A stretch of 64,000 nucleotides of DNA, taken from CAMEON01 sp963643175. Lineage in GTDB: Bacteria; Bacillota; Clostridia; Oscillospirales; CAG-272. The position numbers were made by a program, and so were the translations under genes. Location of the stretch: assembly GCA_963643175.1 (NCBI GenBank), contig CAVIJF010000001.1:1-64000 (forward strand), given 5' to 3'. Within the stretch, counting starts at the first letter, position 1; each line of letters begins with the position of its first letter. Below the pieces are notes generated by a model. It ran no database searches. It was given only the letters and a program-made list of their open reading frames with translations, and was not told the DNA's origin. Below, piece by piece: positions 25,488 through 34,899 of the stretch.

Positions 25488-27662
25488 ATGGGCAACATAC
25501 AGGTTCTTTCCTTTGAGGTTGCCAACCTCATTGCGGCGGGTGAAGTCGTGGACAGACCCGCCTCCGCCATCAAGGAAATGATGGAAAACGCCATTGACGC
25601 GGGTGCCCGGCACATCACGGTCGAGATACAGAGCGGCGGCGTCAGCCTGATGCGCGTCACGGATGACGGCTGCGGAATGTCGGCGGAGGATCTGCCCATG
25701 GCAATCCGGCGCCACGCAACCAGCAAGATACGCGACGCCGCCGATCTGGACGGCATTATCACGCTGGGCTTCCGCGGCGAGGCGCTTGCCGCCATTTCCT
25801 CCGTGTCGGATATGCGCATCATGTCCAAGCGTGCCGAGGACGCCGTGGGTTCCATGCTGGAAGTGCGCGGCGGGACACTGATAGGCGTCAGCGAGTTCGG
25901 CTGCGGCAATGGCACGACCGTCATGGTGGAGCACCTGTTTGCCAACGTACCGGCGCGGCGCAAGTTTCTCAAGCGCGATGCCACCGAGGCGATGGCAGTC
26001 AGTGCCAACGTGGAGCGCGTTGCCCTGTCGCACCCGGAAATTGCCGTCCGCTTCATTTCGGACGGCGCACTCCGGCTGGATACCGCCGGGGACGGACAGC
26101 TGAAGAGCGCGATTTATGCCGTCTACGGACGGGATTTCGCCTCCCGCCTCATCCCGCTGGCGGGGGAGTACGAGGGAGTGGAGATAACCGGTTTCATCGG
26201 GCGGTCGGACAACGTGCGCGCCAACCGTAACGGGCAGAATTTCTTCATCAATTACCGCTACATCAAATCGCGCACGGCACAGGCGGCGCTGGAGCAGGCA
26301 TTTGTCTCCTACCTGCCCGCCGAAAAGTATCCCGTGTGCATCATGAATATCGGACTGAATCCCGCCCGGGTGGACGTCAATGTCCATCCCGCCAAGCTGG
26401 AAGTCAAATTCTCCAACGAAAAGCCGGTGTTCGAGGCAATCTACTACACCGTCCGGCAGGCGTTGGAGCAGGATACCGGGCGTCCTGCCCTCAAAACCGA
26501 GGCGCTCAAGCCGACATTTGCCAAGCCATCCGTGCGGCTGGCGGATGCGACGGCACCTATTGAGACGGAGCGTCAGGAGTCCCTCCGACAGCGGCAGGTG
26601 ACGATAGAGCAGGCGGTGCACGCACCCGGCGCGGGACTGTCCTCTGCCGTAAAGCCCCCGCAGGAGCGCATCACGGCGGAGGAGTACATCCGTCGGTATG
26701 TCACCGGCGGTGCCGGGAGCGCGGCAGGGCAGGGCGCAGGGGAAAAAATTCCCGCCCCTGCCCCGGCATCGGTTCAGCCAAAGCCTGCGGCGCCGCCGCG
26801 TATGCCGTCCGCACCGGCAGAACCGCAGCCGGTATCCCCTGTATCCCCGGAATCGTTGCCAATCCCGCCGGAGGATATGCCGGTGCCGCCGCCCCCGGAG
26901 GAGCCGCCCGCATGGGCAGACGAACAAGCCGGGTTTCCGGAGGATGTCAGGCGTCCGGAGGATCCGGCACCGGCGCCGCCCCCGCAGACCGTCCCCCCGG
27001 TGCAGAATGCCGCACCGCAGACGCCGCCGGACGCCGGACCGGACGGAACCCCGGCGGCGGATGTGCCCGCCGCGCCGCTCCCGTACCGGATTGTCGGGGA
27101 GGTATTCTTCTCCTACGTCATCGTGGAGCAGGGCGAGAGGATGCTGCTGATAGACAAGCACGCCGCACACGAGCGCATCATTTTCGAGCAACTGCGTGCC
27201 AACCTGCGCCGGCGCGACTATGCCGTAGATTCCCAGCTGATGCTGCTCCCGGTGGAGGTCATGCTCATGTCTGACGAGGTGGGCATCATCGAATCCTACC
27301 GCAAGGAGCTGGAAGGTATCGGCTTTGCCTTTGCCTGCCTGCGCAACACGGTCCGCGTGGATGCCCTGCCTGCCGGAATCGATACCGCCGCCGTGGCGGA
27401 TATGTTTGCCACGTTCGCCGCCCAGCTGGCGGAGGGAACGGGCGACCCAAAGCTGACGCGCGACACGGTATTCGAGAAGGCATTGTTTCAGGCATCCTGC
27501 AAGGCAGCCATCAAGGCGGGACGCAACTATTCGCCGGAGCAGACGGCGTACGTGGTGAATCAGCTCATGCACCTGCCGGATGTCACTTTCTGCCCGCACG
27601 GCAGACCGGTTGCCATGGAAATCAAAAAGCGGACGCTTGACCATCAGTTCGAGCGGTGCTGA
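25488..27662 (+). CDS. mutL: DNA mismatch repair protein MutL (endonuclease type)
   Basis: A 724-residue GHKL-ATPase that links MutS to repair. The N-terminal ATPase has ENAIDAGA, DDGCGM and GFRGEALAAI. A linker of roughly 200 residues (about 340-540) is extremely rich in Pro and Ala. The C-terminal domain carries the latent endonuclease motif DKHAAHERI (DQHA(X)2E(X)4E class, with Lys in place of Gln) and CPHGRP near the end. This fits organisms that lack MutH. The linker is longer and more Pro-rich than typical. AAGGAGGA precedes ATG 25488. Confidence 0.97.
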   Translation: MGNIQVLSFEVANLIAAGEVVDRPASAIKEMMENAIDAGARHITVEIQSGGVSLMRVTDDGCGMSAEDLPMAIRRHATSKIRDAADLDGIITLGFRGEALAAISSVSDMRIMSKRAEDAVGSMLEVRGGTLIGVSEFGCGNGTTVMVEHLFANVPARRKFLKRDATEAMAVSANVERVALSHPEIAVRFISDGALRLDTAGDGQLKSAIYAVYGRDFASRLIPLAGEYEGVEITGFIGRSDNVRANRNGQNFFINYRYIKSRTAQAALEQAFVSYLPAEKYPVCIMNIGLNPARVDVNVHPAKLEVKFSNEKPVFEAIYYTVRQALEQDTGRPALKTEALKPTFAKPSVRLADATAPIETERQESLRQRQVTIEQAVHAPGAGLSSAVKPPQERITAEEYIRRYVTGGAGSAAGQGAGEKIPAPAPASVQPKPAAPPRMPSAPAEPQPVSPVSPESLPIPPEDMPVPPPPEEPPAWADEQAGFPEDVRRPEDPAPAPPPQTVPPVQNAAPQTPPDAGPDGTPAADVPAAPLPYRIVGEVFFSYVIVEQGERMLLIDKHAAHERIIFEQLRANLRRRDYAVDSQLMLLPVEVMLMSDEVGIIESYRKELEGIGFAFACLRNTVRVDALPAGIDTAAVADMFATFAAQLAEGTGDPKLTRDTVFEKALFQASCKAAIKAGRNYSPEQTAYVVNQLMHLPDVTFCPHGRPVAMEIKKRTLDHQFERC

Positions 27663-27760
27663 GCGCCGGGGGCGCTTCCCGCAGGTTCTTCGGATACGGC
27701 GGGGAACCGTCAAAAAACAAGGCACTGCCGTGTTCGGGCAGCAGCCGGAAAGAGATATGT

Positions 27761-28900
27761 ATGTTTGAAGTTCTCGCAAAGGACGGCCGCGCACGGCGCG
27801 GCGTCCTGCATACCGTACACGGGGATATCCAGACCCCCGTGTTCATGAATGTCGGCACCTGTGCCGCCATCAAGGGCGGTGTATCCACCGTCGAGCTGGC
27901 ACGCGACCTGGACTGTCAGGTCGAGCTGTCCAACACCTACCACCTGCACCTGCGCCCCGGTGACGATTTGATTTACGACATGGGCGGACTGCATAAGTTC
28001 ATGAACTGGTCGCGCCCCATCCTGACCGACAGCGGCGGATTTCAGGTTTTCTCGCTGGCAGGTCTGCGCAAGATTACCGAGGAGGGCGTGCGGTTTGCCT
28101 CCCATATCGATGGCAAGCGGATTTTTATGGGTCCGGAGGAGAGTATGCAGATTCAGTCGCACCTTGCCTCCACCATTGCCATGGCATTCGACGAATGCAT
28201 CGAGAATCCTTCGCCGTATGAGTACGTGAAGAATTCCGTTGCCCGAACGGCACGCTGGCTCCGCCGGTGCCGCGCCGAAATGGACAGGCTCAACAGTCTG
28301 CCGGAAACCATCAACCGCCATCAGATGCTGTTCGGCATCAATCAGGGCGGCACCTACGAGGATCTGCGCATCGCGCATATGCAGGAGATTGCGGAGATTC
28401 CCTGCGAGGGGTATGCCATCGGCGGATTGGCGGTTGGCGAGGAAACCGAGGAGATGTACCGCATCATCGATGCGGTGGAACCGTATATGCCCGCCGATAA
28501 GCCCCGGTACCTCATGGGTGTCGGCACGCCCTGCAACATTCTGGAGGCTGTGCACCTCGGCGTGGATTTCTTTGACTGCGTGATGCCCTCCCGCAACGCA
28601 CGCCACGGCAACCTCTTCACATGGGAGGGAAAAGTCAATATCATGAACGAGAAGTATATGCGTGACCCGCGCCCCGTGAGTGAGTCCTGCCATTGCCCGA
28701 CCTGTCAGAATTACAGCCGCTCCTACATCCGCCATCTGCTCAAGGCGAAGGAGTCGCTGGGAATGCGGCTGGCGGTGACGCATAACCTGTACTTCTACAA
28801 CAGCCTGACCCGGAAAATACGCGAAGCGCTGGACGGCGGGTATTTCGAGAGCTTTTATCAGAAGTACCACGTTGCGCTGGGCGAGCGCAACCCGGACTGA
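27761..28900 (+). CDS. tgt: Queuine/preQ1 tRNA-ribosyltransferase
   Basis: A 379-residue TIM-barrel enzyme that exchanges guanine-34 in the anticodon of Asp, Asn, His and Tyr tRNAs for preQ1. The nucleophile/base region ILTDSGGFQVFSL (Asp90), the substrate loop GINQGGTYEDLR, IGGLAVGEE and DCVMPSRNARHG are all present. The zinc site is CHCPTC followed by the distal Cys/His in NYSRSYIRHL. ATG 27761 follows GGAAAGAG; an upstream extension to 27656 has no ribosome site and does not match the family. There is no queA or queuosine synthesis gene nearby. Confidence 0.97.
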   Translation: MFEVLAKDGRARRGVLHTVHGDIQTPVFMNVGTCAAIKGGVSTVELARDLDCQVELSNTYHLHLRPGDDLIYDMGGLHKFMNWSRPILTDSGGFQVFSLAGLRKITEEGVRFASHIDGKRIFMGPEESMQIQSHLASTIAMAFDECIENPSPYEYVKNSVARTARWLRRCRAEMDRLNSLPETINRHQMLFGINQGGTYEDLRIAHMQEIAEIPCEGYAIGGLAVGEETEEMYRIIDAVEPYMPADKPRYLMGVGTPCNILEAVHLGVDFFDCVMPSRNARHGNLFTWEGKVNIMNEKYMRDPRPVSESCHCPTCQNYSRSYIRHLLKAKESLGMRLAVTHNLYFYNSLTRKIREALDGGYFESFYQKYHVALGERNPD

Positions 28901-28911
28901 CCGCGACCGTG

Positions 28912-29580
28912 ATGGAAGCGTGGACGAATGCCCCCGTCCGGGGCGTGATATTTGACAAGGACGGCACCCTGCACGATACGGAGCGGGTATTTCACCGTGC
29001 ATGGCTCGCGGCGGCGGAGGTTATGCACGTGCCGGATATGGATGATACGATCCGCCACTGCACCGGCATGAACCTGCACGACATCGGGGTTTTCTGGGAG
29101 CGTAAGTACCCGGACATACCGTTTGAGCCGTACATCCGCTTGCGCAACCGCCTGTTCGATCAGCTGATTGCGGAGGGGATTCCCCTGCGTCCGGGCGCCA
29201 TGGAGGTGCTGCATACCCTGCGGGCACGCGGCTACCGGCTGGGTCTGGCAACTTCGACCGACCGGGAGGCGGCAACCGACCACCTCCGGCGCACGGGGAT
29301 GCTGGAGCTGTTTGACGGGCTGGCATTCGGGGACATGGTGGAGAACGGAAAACCCGCACCGGATATTTATCTTCTGGCGGCGCGGCTCATCGGGATTTCC
29401 CCGGAGGAATGCGTCGGGGTGGAGGATTCGCTCAACGGTGTCCGTTCCATATACAACGCCGGAATGCGTCCCGTCATGGTGCCGGACATTCTCCGACCGA
29501 CGGAGGATATCCGCCCGCTCCTGTGGGCGACGTGTGACAGCCTTGCGGACATCCCGGATATACTGACGCGGATCGGATAA
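28912..29580 (+). CDS. HAD-superfamily phosphatase/beta-phosphoglucomutase-like
   Basis: A 222-residue cytoplasmic hydrolase. The HAD motifs are in order: FDKDGTLHDTE (Asp15 nucleophile, Asp17), LATSTDREA, the Lys of ENGKPAPDIYLLAA and GVEDSLNGVRS. A helical cap separates motifs 1 and 2, as in beta-phosphoglucomutase-type enzymes. ATG 28912 was chosen; a GTG three bases upstream is equally possible, and the ribosome site is poor. The gene starts only 11 bases after tgt, so coupled translation is likely. The substrate is unknown. Confidence 0.88.
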   Translation: MEAWTNAPVRGVIFDKDGTLHDTERVFHRAWLAAAEVMHVPDMDDTIRHCTGMNLHDIGVFWERKYPDIPFEPYIRLRNRLFDQLIAEGIPLRPGAMEVLHTLRARGYRLGLATSTDREAATDHLRRTGMLELFDGLAFGDMVENGKPAPDIYLLAARLIGISPEECVGVEDSLNGVRSIYNAGMRPVMVPDILRPTEDIRPLLWATCDSLADIPDILTRIG

Positions 29581-29611
29581 TCGGTATCCGACGGAAAGGA
29601 GCCGGCGGGCT

Positions 29612-30361
29612 ATGGGAAACAAGGAACAGTACGCGGAGCTTGCCGCGATTCTGGCGGGAGCGGAGCGCATGGTATTTCTCGGCGGGGCAGGGGTTTCCAC
29701 CGGGAGCGGCATCCCGGATTTCCGGGGCAGTGACGGACTGTACACCGGATCGGCGCCGGAGGAAGACCCGCCGGAGCGGGTGCTCAGCGGCGCATACCTG
29801 CGCCGGTTCCCGGAGAAATTCTTTGCCTACTACCGGCGGCATATGCTGTATCCCGGCGCCCGCCCCAACGCCGCGCACCGTGCGCTGGCGAGGCTGGAGC
29901 ACGGGGGGAAGCTGGCGGCTGTCGTCACGCAGAACATAGACGGGCTGCATCAGGCGGCGGGCAGTCTCAACGTGCTGGAGCTGCACGGCTCGGTCATGCG
30001 TAACGAGTGCCTGTCCTGCGGGCGGGAATACCCGCTGTCGTTCGTGCTGGAGACGGAGGGCGTGCCGCGCTGTCCGGCGTGCGGCGGAATTGTCCGTCCG
30101 GACGTCGTGCTGTACGGCGAGGAACTGGATATGCATACATTCATGCAGGCGGCGGATGCCATCCGCGCGGCGGATGTCCTGCTGATCGGCGGCACGTCGC
30201 TGACCGTTTATCCCGCTGCCGCCCTGCCGGATGAGTTTTCCGGAAAGCATCTGGTCATTATCAACCGGACGCCGACACCGCTGGACGGGCGTGCCTGGTT
30301 GGTCATACGCGACCCTATCCAGACCGTTCTGCCGGCGGCGCTCGGTCTTTCTGCGGACTGA
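29612..30361 (+). CDS. cobB: Sir2-family NAD-dependent protein deacylase
   Basis: A 249-residue sirtuin. The NAD-binding opening GAGVSTGSGIPDFRG spans residues 25-39, TQNIDGLH about 107-113, the catalytic His is His125 in ELHGSVM, and the zinc ribbon uses CLSC (Cys133, Cys136) and CPAC (Cys154, Cys157). GGTSLTVYPAA is the second nucleotide-binding motif. It would remove acetyl or longer acyl groups from protein lysines, using NAD. AAAGGAGCC lies before ATG 29612. It is part of the same plus-strand run. Confidence 0.95.
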   Translation: MGNKEQYAELAAILAGAERMVFLGGAGVSTGSGIPDFRGSDGLYTGSAPEEDPPERVLSGAYLRRFPEKFFAYYRRHMLYPGARPNAAHRALARLEHGGKLAAVVTQNIDGLHQAAGSLNVLELHGSVMRNECLSCGREYPLSFVLETEGVPRCPACGGIVRPDVVLYGEELDMHTFMQAADAIRAADVLLIGGTSLTVYPAAALPDEFSGKHLVIINRTPTPLDGRAWLVIRDPIQTVLPAALGLSAD

Positions 30362-30415
30362 GGAAACAAACGGCAGGTTGCCAGACTGCGAAGAACCGAA
30401 GGAGGCGTCACGCCT

Positions 30416-31594
30416 ATGATCGATAAAGTTTCCGCTGAGCAGTGCACGCTGTGCGGTAGCTGCCGCAACGCCTGCCCGCAGGGCGCAATTTCGTTCGGGA
30501 AAAAGTACCTTGATTTCATCTATCCGGTCATTGATGCCGCCCGCTGTAACGGCTGCAACCGCTGTGAGCGTGCCTGTCCGGTTCTGCGGGAGCAGTCATC
30601 TCCCGGGGAGGGATTCCCGCTTACCTATGTGGCACGGAACCGCGACGACGGAATCAGGCAGAGCAGTACCTCCGGCGGACTGTTCCACGCACTTGCGTCG
30701 CACGTGCTGGCGGCGGGCGGCTGTGTCTGCGGTGCGGTGTTCGACGGGCAGTTTCGTGTGCGGCACATCGTGTCGGATTCGCCGGACGACCTGCGCCGCA
30801 TGATGGGCTCCAAGTACGCGCAGAGCAATATGGATATGTGTTACCGCGACATCAGAGCGCTGTTGACAGACGGCAGAACCGTGCTGTTCAGCGGGTGCCC
30901 CTGCCAGGTGGCAGGACTGCGTGCGTATCTCGGCAGGGAGTATGCGGGACTGATTCTGGTCGAGTTGGTCTGCCACGGCATCCCCGGCGCGGAGATGCTC
31001 CGGACGTATATTTCCATGCGGGAGAAGCAGTACGGCGCGAAGCTGAGCCGGCTGGAATTCCGCAACAAGGACGGGGGGTGGCACCGCAGTGCCGTGCGGA
31101 TGGAGTTTGAAAACGGGAAGGTGTACCGGAGCCCGTATACGGAGGATGCATACACGCGAGGATTCCTGAACGGTTTTGATTTGAAGCCAAGCTGCTATCA
31201 CTGCCGTTTCCGCAATTTTTCGGCAGGGAGCGATCTCGTTATCGGCGACTTCTGGGGCGCCGAAGTTATGCCGACATGGCAGGATGACAACCGCGGAACC
31301 TCCGCCGTGCTGGTCAACACGGAAAAGGGGCTGGCACTGCTTGAACAGCTTTCCCTGATAAAACAGCCGTGCCCGCTTGACGATATAGTCCGGTATAACC
31401 GGAATCTGATCTGCTCGTCTCAGCCGCATCCGCAGAGAGAGACTTTTTACGCCTATGCGGCGGAGAAGGGGTATGAGGCAGCCATCCGGCACTTTCTCGA
31501 ATATCCGGCGGCGTACCGGCTCAGGAATGAACTCCGCTACCGCCTGCGCTGTCTGTGGTACGCCGTGCGCGGCAAAGAAAAACCGTTCTACTGA
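30416..31594 (+). CDS. FrhB/FdhB-type coenzyme F420 hydrogenase beta-subunit-like iron-sulfur protein
   Basis: A 392-residue protein with two N-terminal [4Fe-4S] ferredoxin motifs (Cys10, 13, 16, 20 and Cys44, 47, 50, 54). The FrhB_FdhB N-terminal domain follows (QSSTSGGLFHALASHVLA, then SGCPCQVAGLRAYLG) and the C-terminal domain (VELVCHGIPG, CYHCRFRNFSAGSDLVIGDFWG). Clostridia lack F420 pathways as a rule, and these proteins are often linked to polysaccharide pyruvyl transferases or other flavin/iron-sulfur reductases. Here no such partner is adjacent. The redox role is an inference; the substrate is unknown. Confidence 0.88.
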   Translation: MIDKVSAEQCTLCGSCRNACPQGAISFGKKYLDFIYPVIDAARCNGCNRCERACPVLREQSSPGEGFPLTYVARNRDDGIRQSSTSGGLFHALASHVLAAGGCVCGAVFDGQFRVRHIVSDSPDDLRRMMGSKYAQSNMDMCYRDIRALLTDGRTVLFSGCPCQVAGLRAYLGREYAGLILVELVCHGIPGAEMLRTYISMREKQYGAKLSRLEFRNKDGGWHRSAVRMEFENGKVYRSPYTEDAYTRGFLNGFDLKPSCYHCRFRNFSAGSDLVIGDFWGAEVMPTWQDDNRGTSAVLVNTEKGLALLEQLSLIKQPCPLDDIVRYNRNLICSSQPHPQRETFYAYAAEKGYEAAIRHFLEYPAAYRLRNELRYRLRCLWYAVRGKEKPFY

Positions 31595-31630
31595 TGAGAA
31601 AAACCAATACCTATGCAAGGAGTGAAAAAT

Positions 31631-33406
31631 ATGAATCAGACATGGGATTTATCCGTTCTGTACAGCGACTTTGACGACCCCGCCTACGCCGCCGACACGG
31701 AGGCGCTGGACGCCGCCATTGCCGCCCTGCACCGGTTGGCAGAGGAGGCAGGAACATTGCCTGCGTCCGAACTGGTACACCGCTACACCGACGCGGGCAA
31801 CGCGCTTGTTTCGCTGGAGAGCAAGCTGTATACCTACGCCTCGCTTCGCTACTCCGCCGATACGGGCAACACCGCCGCCGCCAGCGCCATCGGCAGGGTT
31901 ATGGACAAGGTGTCTGCCGCCGTTGCGGATGACACCCGCATACGGGAGGCGATTGCAGCTATCGGGCATGACCGGCTGGAGCAGCTGCTTGCCGCCGACC
32001 CGACGCTTGATGCGTATGCCTACATGCTCCGGAGCATCCTGAAGGACAGCCGCTACCGTCTTAGTGACCGGGAGGAAGCCCTGCTTGCCAAGATGAACCT
32101 GTCCGGAGCCGCCGCATGGGAGAATCTGCAGAACAGCCTGACCAGCTCGGTGAAGGTGCAGTATCGTGGGGAGACAGTTACGCTGTCCGATGTCCGCAAC
32201 CTTGCCTATGACGCGGACGCGAGCGTCCGCCGCGATGCCTACAACGCGGAACTTGCGTGCTACGGACCGATCCGTGACGCGGTTGCTTTCGCCATGAACA
32301 GCATTAAGCTGCAGACCATCAACGAGTGTGCCCTGCGCGGGTTTTCCTCGCCGTTGGAGCAGGCGCTCCATGCCTCGCGCATGAAGCGGGAAACGCTGGA
32401 TGCCCTGCTTTTCGCCATGCAGGAGTATCTGCCGGTATTCTGGAAGTACCTCCGCGCCAAAGCTGCCTATTTAGGGTATGAGGGCGCCCTGCCGTGGTGG
32501 GATATGTTTGCCCCCATCGGGAAAAGCGATGCCGTATTCACGCCCGAGTCCGCGCGGGACTACCTCCTGCAGGTGTTTGCCGGGTTTGACAGCCAGCTGC
32601 ACGACATGGTGGAACGCGCCTTCAACGAGGCATGGATTGACTTCTTCCCGCGTCCCGGAAAGGTCGGGGGTGCCTTTGACTGCGGCGTGCCTGCCATCCG
32701 GCAGAGCCGCGTGCTGACCAATTTCGCCGGGTCTTTCTCGGATGTGGTGACGCTGGCGCACGAGTTAGGTCACGCCTTCCACGACCAGCAGGTGTTTCCG
32801 CATCCGGTCATGGTTCAGGATTACACCATGCCGGTTGCCGAAACGGCGTCCACCTTCAACGAGGTGCTGGTCGGTGCCGCCGCCGTCGCCGCCGCTCCGG
32901 ATGCGGAAACGGAGCTGGGACTGCTGGAATCCCAGCTGTCTGACGCCACGCAGATTATCTGCGACATCTACTCACGCTTCCTGTTCGAGGATTCCGTGTT
33001 CGCGCACCGCCCGGAGGAGTTCATGGACGCGGATCGGCTCTGCGCCCTGATGACGGAGGCGCAGAAGACCGCCTACGGGGACGGGCTGGACACCGCGACC
33101 CTGCACCCCTATATGTGGCTGTGCAAGGGGCACTATTACGGTATGTCCTACTACAACTTCCCCTACGCCTTCGGCGGTCTGTTCGCGCGCGGACTGTATG
33201 CCGAGTACCGGCGCCGCGGCGCCGACTTTGTGCCGGTATACAAGCAGATGCTTGCCGCCACGACCCACACCGACGTGGAGGAGTGCGCCCGCATCGCTGG
33301 CATTGACCTGACCGACAAGGCATTCTGGGAGGCAGGACTTGCCTCGCTGTCCGAGCAGATTGAGCGGTTCTGCACGTTGGCAGCCGCGCACGGGAAAGAG
33401 GCGTAA
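31631..33406 (+). CDS. pepF: Oligoendopeptidase F (M3 family)
   Basis: A 591-residue cytoplasmic zinc metallopeptidase that degrades short oligopeptides. The HEXXH motif is HELGH at His377-His381, followed downstream by the third ligand region (AETASTFNEVL). AFAMNSIKLQTINECALRGF and SYYNFPYAFGGLFARGLY are typical of M3B enzymes. ATG 31631 has AAGGAGTG just upstream; an earlier ATG at 31613 has no ribosome site. Length is normal for the family. It sits 37 bases after the FrhB-type gene and 4 bases before the GH20 gene. Confidence 0.96.
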   Translation: MNQTWDLSVLYSDFDDPAYAADTEALDAAIAALHRLAEEAGTLPASELVHRYTDAGNALVSLESKLYTYASLRYSADTGNTAAASAIGRVMDKVSAAVADDTRIREAIAAIGHDRLEQLLAADPTLDAYAYMLRSILKDSRYRLSDREEALLAKMNLSGAAAWENLQNSLTSSVKVQYRGETVTLSDVRNLAYDADASVRRDAYNAELACYGPIRDAVAFAMNSIKLQTINECALRGFSSPLEQALHASRMKRETLDALLFAMQEYLPVFWKYLRAKAAYLGYEGALPWWDMFAPIGKSDAVFTPESARDYLLQVFAGFDSQLHDMVERAFNEAWIDFFPRPGKVGGAFDCGVPAIRQSRVLTNFAGSFSDVVTLAHELGHAFHDQQVFPHPVMVQDYTMPVAETASTFNEVLVGAAAVAAAPDAETELGLLESQLSDATQIICDIYSRFLFEDSVFAHRPEEFMDADRLCALMTEAQKTAYGDGLDTATLHPYMWLCKGHYYGMSYYNFPYAFGGLFARGLYAEYRRRGADFVPVYKQMLAATTHTDVEECARIAGIDLTDKAFWEAGLASLSEQIERFCTLAAAHGKEA

Positions 33407-33410
33407 CACC

Positions 33411-34898
33411 ATGAAACATACGGAAAACAGCCTGCTGCCGGTGATTCCGGCACCGCACACCGCCCGCATGACCGGGAGACGGGTGGCGCTGCCTGCCACG
33501 GTTTCGCTGACAATGCCGGATGCGGCGGACGCCGCCGACACGCTCTCGGTGTATGCAAGGCGCACGCACGGGGTATTCTTCACGGTTCAGCCGGTGACGG
33601 GCGCGGTCGGATTTGCCCGGGATGCCGCCCTGCCGTCGGAGGCGTACCGGCTTTCGCTTGGGGATACCGTGACCGTCACCGCCGCCGGGGCTGCCGGCTG
33701 GCAGAACGGCGTCTCCACCCTGATTCAGCTGATGGAGAAGGGGGACGACGCGGCGCATCTGACATTTCCGGAGGGTGAGATTGCGGACGAGCCGGGCTGC
33801 AGCTGGCGCGGGCTGATGGTAGACCTTGCGCGGGATTTCCACGAGTTTCCGGTTCTGCTGGAGTATGTGGATCTGTGCCGGTTCTACAAAATCCGCACCC
33901 TGCACCTGCATTTCACGGACGACCAGAGCTACACGCTGCCCTCCCGCGCATTCCCGCGGCTGTCCACGCCGGGGCGCAGCTACACCGAGGAGCAGATACG
34001 CGGGTTGGTCGCCTATGCCGCCCGGCGCGGGGTTCTGCTGATGCCGGAGATTGACGTGCCGGGACACTGCACCTCCTTTGCGGAGGGCTACGGGGATATT
34101 TTCGGTACGGACGGCATCATCTGCCAGAGCGAGCAGTCCATGGCGTGCATGGAGGCACTGTTCCGCGAGTTGTGCGGGATGTTCCCGGACAGCCCGTATA
34201 TTCACATCGGCGGCGACGAGGCGACCATCTCCAAGTGGACGGACTGCGAAAAGACGCTTGCCGCCAGCCGTGCCCGCGGCGTGGACGTTGACGGGTATCT
34301 GGCACGCGAGGGGGGCAGGGAAGAACTGGCGCAGATTCTGTATGCTTCCTTCATCCGCCGCACTGCCGAGGCGGTGCTGTCCTGCGGCAGAACGCCGGTG
34401 GTATGGGAAGGCTTCGGCGCGGCGGTCAACGCAGTCATCCCGCCCGAAACAGTGGTCATGAGCTGGGAAAACTACTATCAGGTGACGCCGTCCCTGCTCT
34501 CCGCCGGCTTCCGCCTGCTCAACTGCTCGTGGTCGCCCCTGTACGTGGTCGCGCCGGATGTCCACTGGACGCCCGAGCAGGTATATGACTGGAATGTGTA
34601 CCGCTGGCAGCCTGTGCACGGCGGCTCTCCGTACATTAAGACGGGGCTGACCATTCCGCCCACCGATCAGGTGGAGGGCGGTCAGCTGTTGGCGTGGGGC
34701 GACCGCATCATGGCAGCGTTCCCGAACGACCTGCGTGCGGGTGTGCGTGCCGAGCAGAAACTGCTGGAGGAGCGTATTCCCGCGCTTGCCGAGAACACTT
34801 GGAACCGCGAAAAGCTGTCCGACTATGCCGAATTTTCAACCCGCTATGACCGCGTGACCGGGCTGTACGAGCGCTTCCGGACGCAGAGGAGCAAGTGA
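33411..34898 (+). CDS. Beta-N-acetylhexosaminidase (GH20-type)
   Basis: A 495-residue enzyme with no signal peptide, so probably cytoplasmic. A GH20b-like N-terminal domain is followed by the barrel: GLMVDLARDFHEF, LHLHFTDDQSYTL, MPEIDVPGHC, and the catalytic pair in IHIGGDEATISKW (Asp269, Glu270). It would release terminal N-acetylglucosamine or N-acetylgalactosamine, perhaps from imported muropeptides or host glycans. It begins 4 bases after pepF and ends one base before the PAP2 gene, showing tight coupling. No phosphotransferase or GlcNAc catabolic gene is adjacent. Confidence 0.92.
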   Translation: MKHTENSLLPVIPAPHTARMTGRRVALPATVSLTMPDAADAADTLSVYARRTHGVFFTVQPVTGAVGFARDAALPSEAYRLSLGDTVTVTAAGAAGWQNGVSTLIQLMEKGDDAAHLTFPEGEIADEPGCSWRGLMVDLARDFHEFPVLLEYVDLCRFYKIRTLHLHFTDDQSYTLPSRAFPRLSTPGRSYTEEQIRGLVAYAARRGVLLMPEIDVPGHCTSFAEGYGDIFGTDGIICQSEQSMACMEALFRELCGMFPDSPYIHIGGDEATISKWTDCEKTLAASRARGVDVDGYLAREGGREELAQILYASFIRRTAEAVLSCGRTPVVWEGFGAAVNAVIPPETVVMSWENYYQVTPSLLSAGFRLLNCSWSPLYVVAPDVHWTPEQVYDWNVYRWQPVHGGSPYIKTGLTIPPTDQVEGGQLLAWGDRIMAAFPNDLRAGVRAEQKLLEERIPALAENTWNREKLSDYAEFSTRYDRVTGLYERFRTQRSK

Positions 34899-34899
34899 T

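Noticed and set aside
25485..27794. 769-residue open frame antisense to mutL
   Set aside because: It has the low-complexity composition expected of the reverse strand of a Pro/Ala-rich gene; no start signal.
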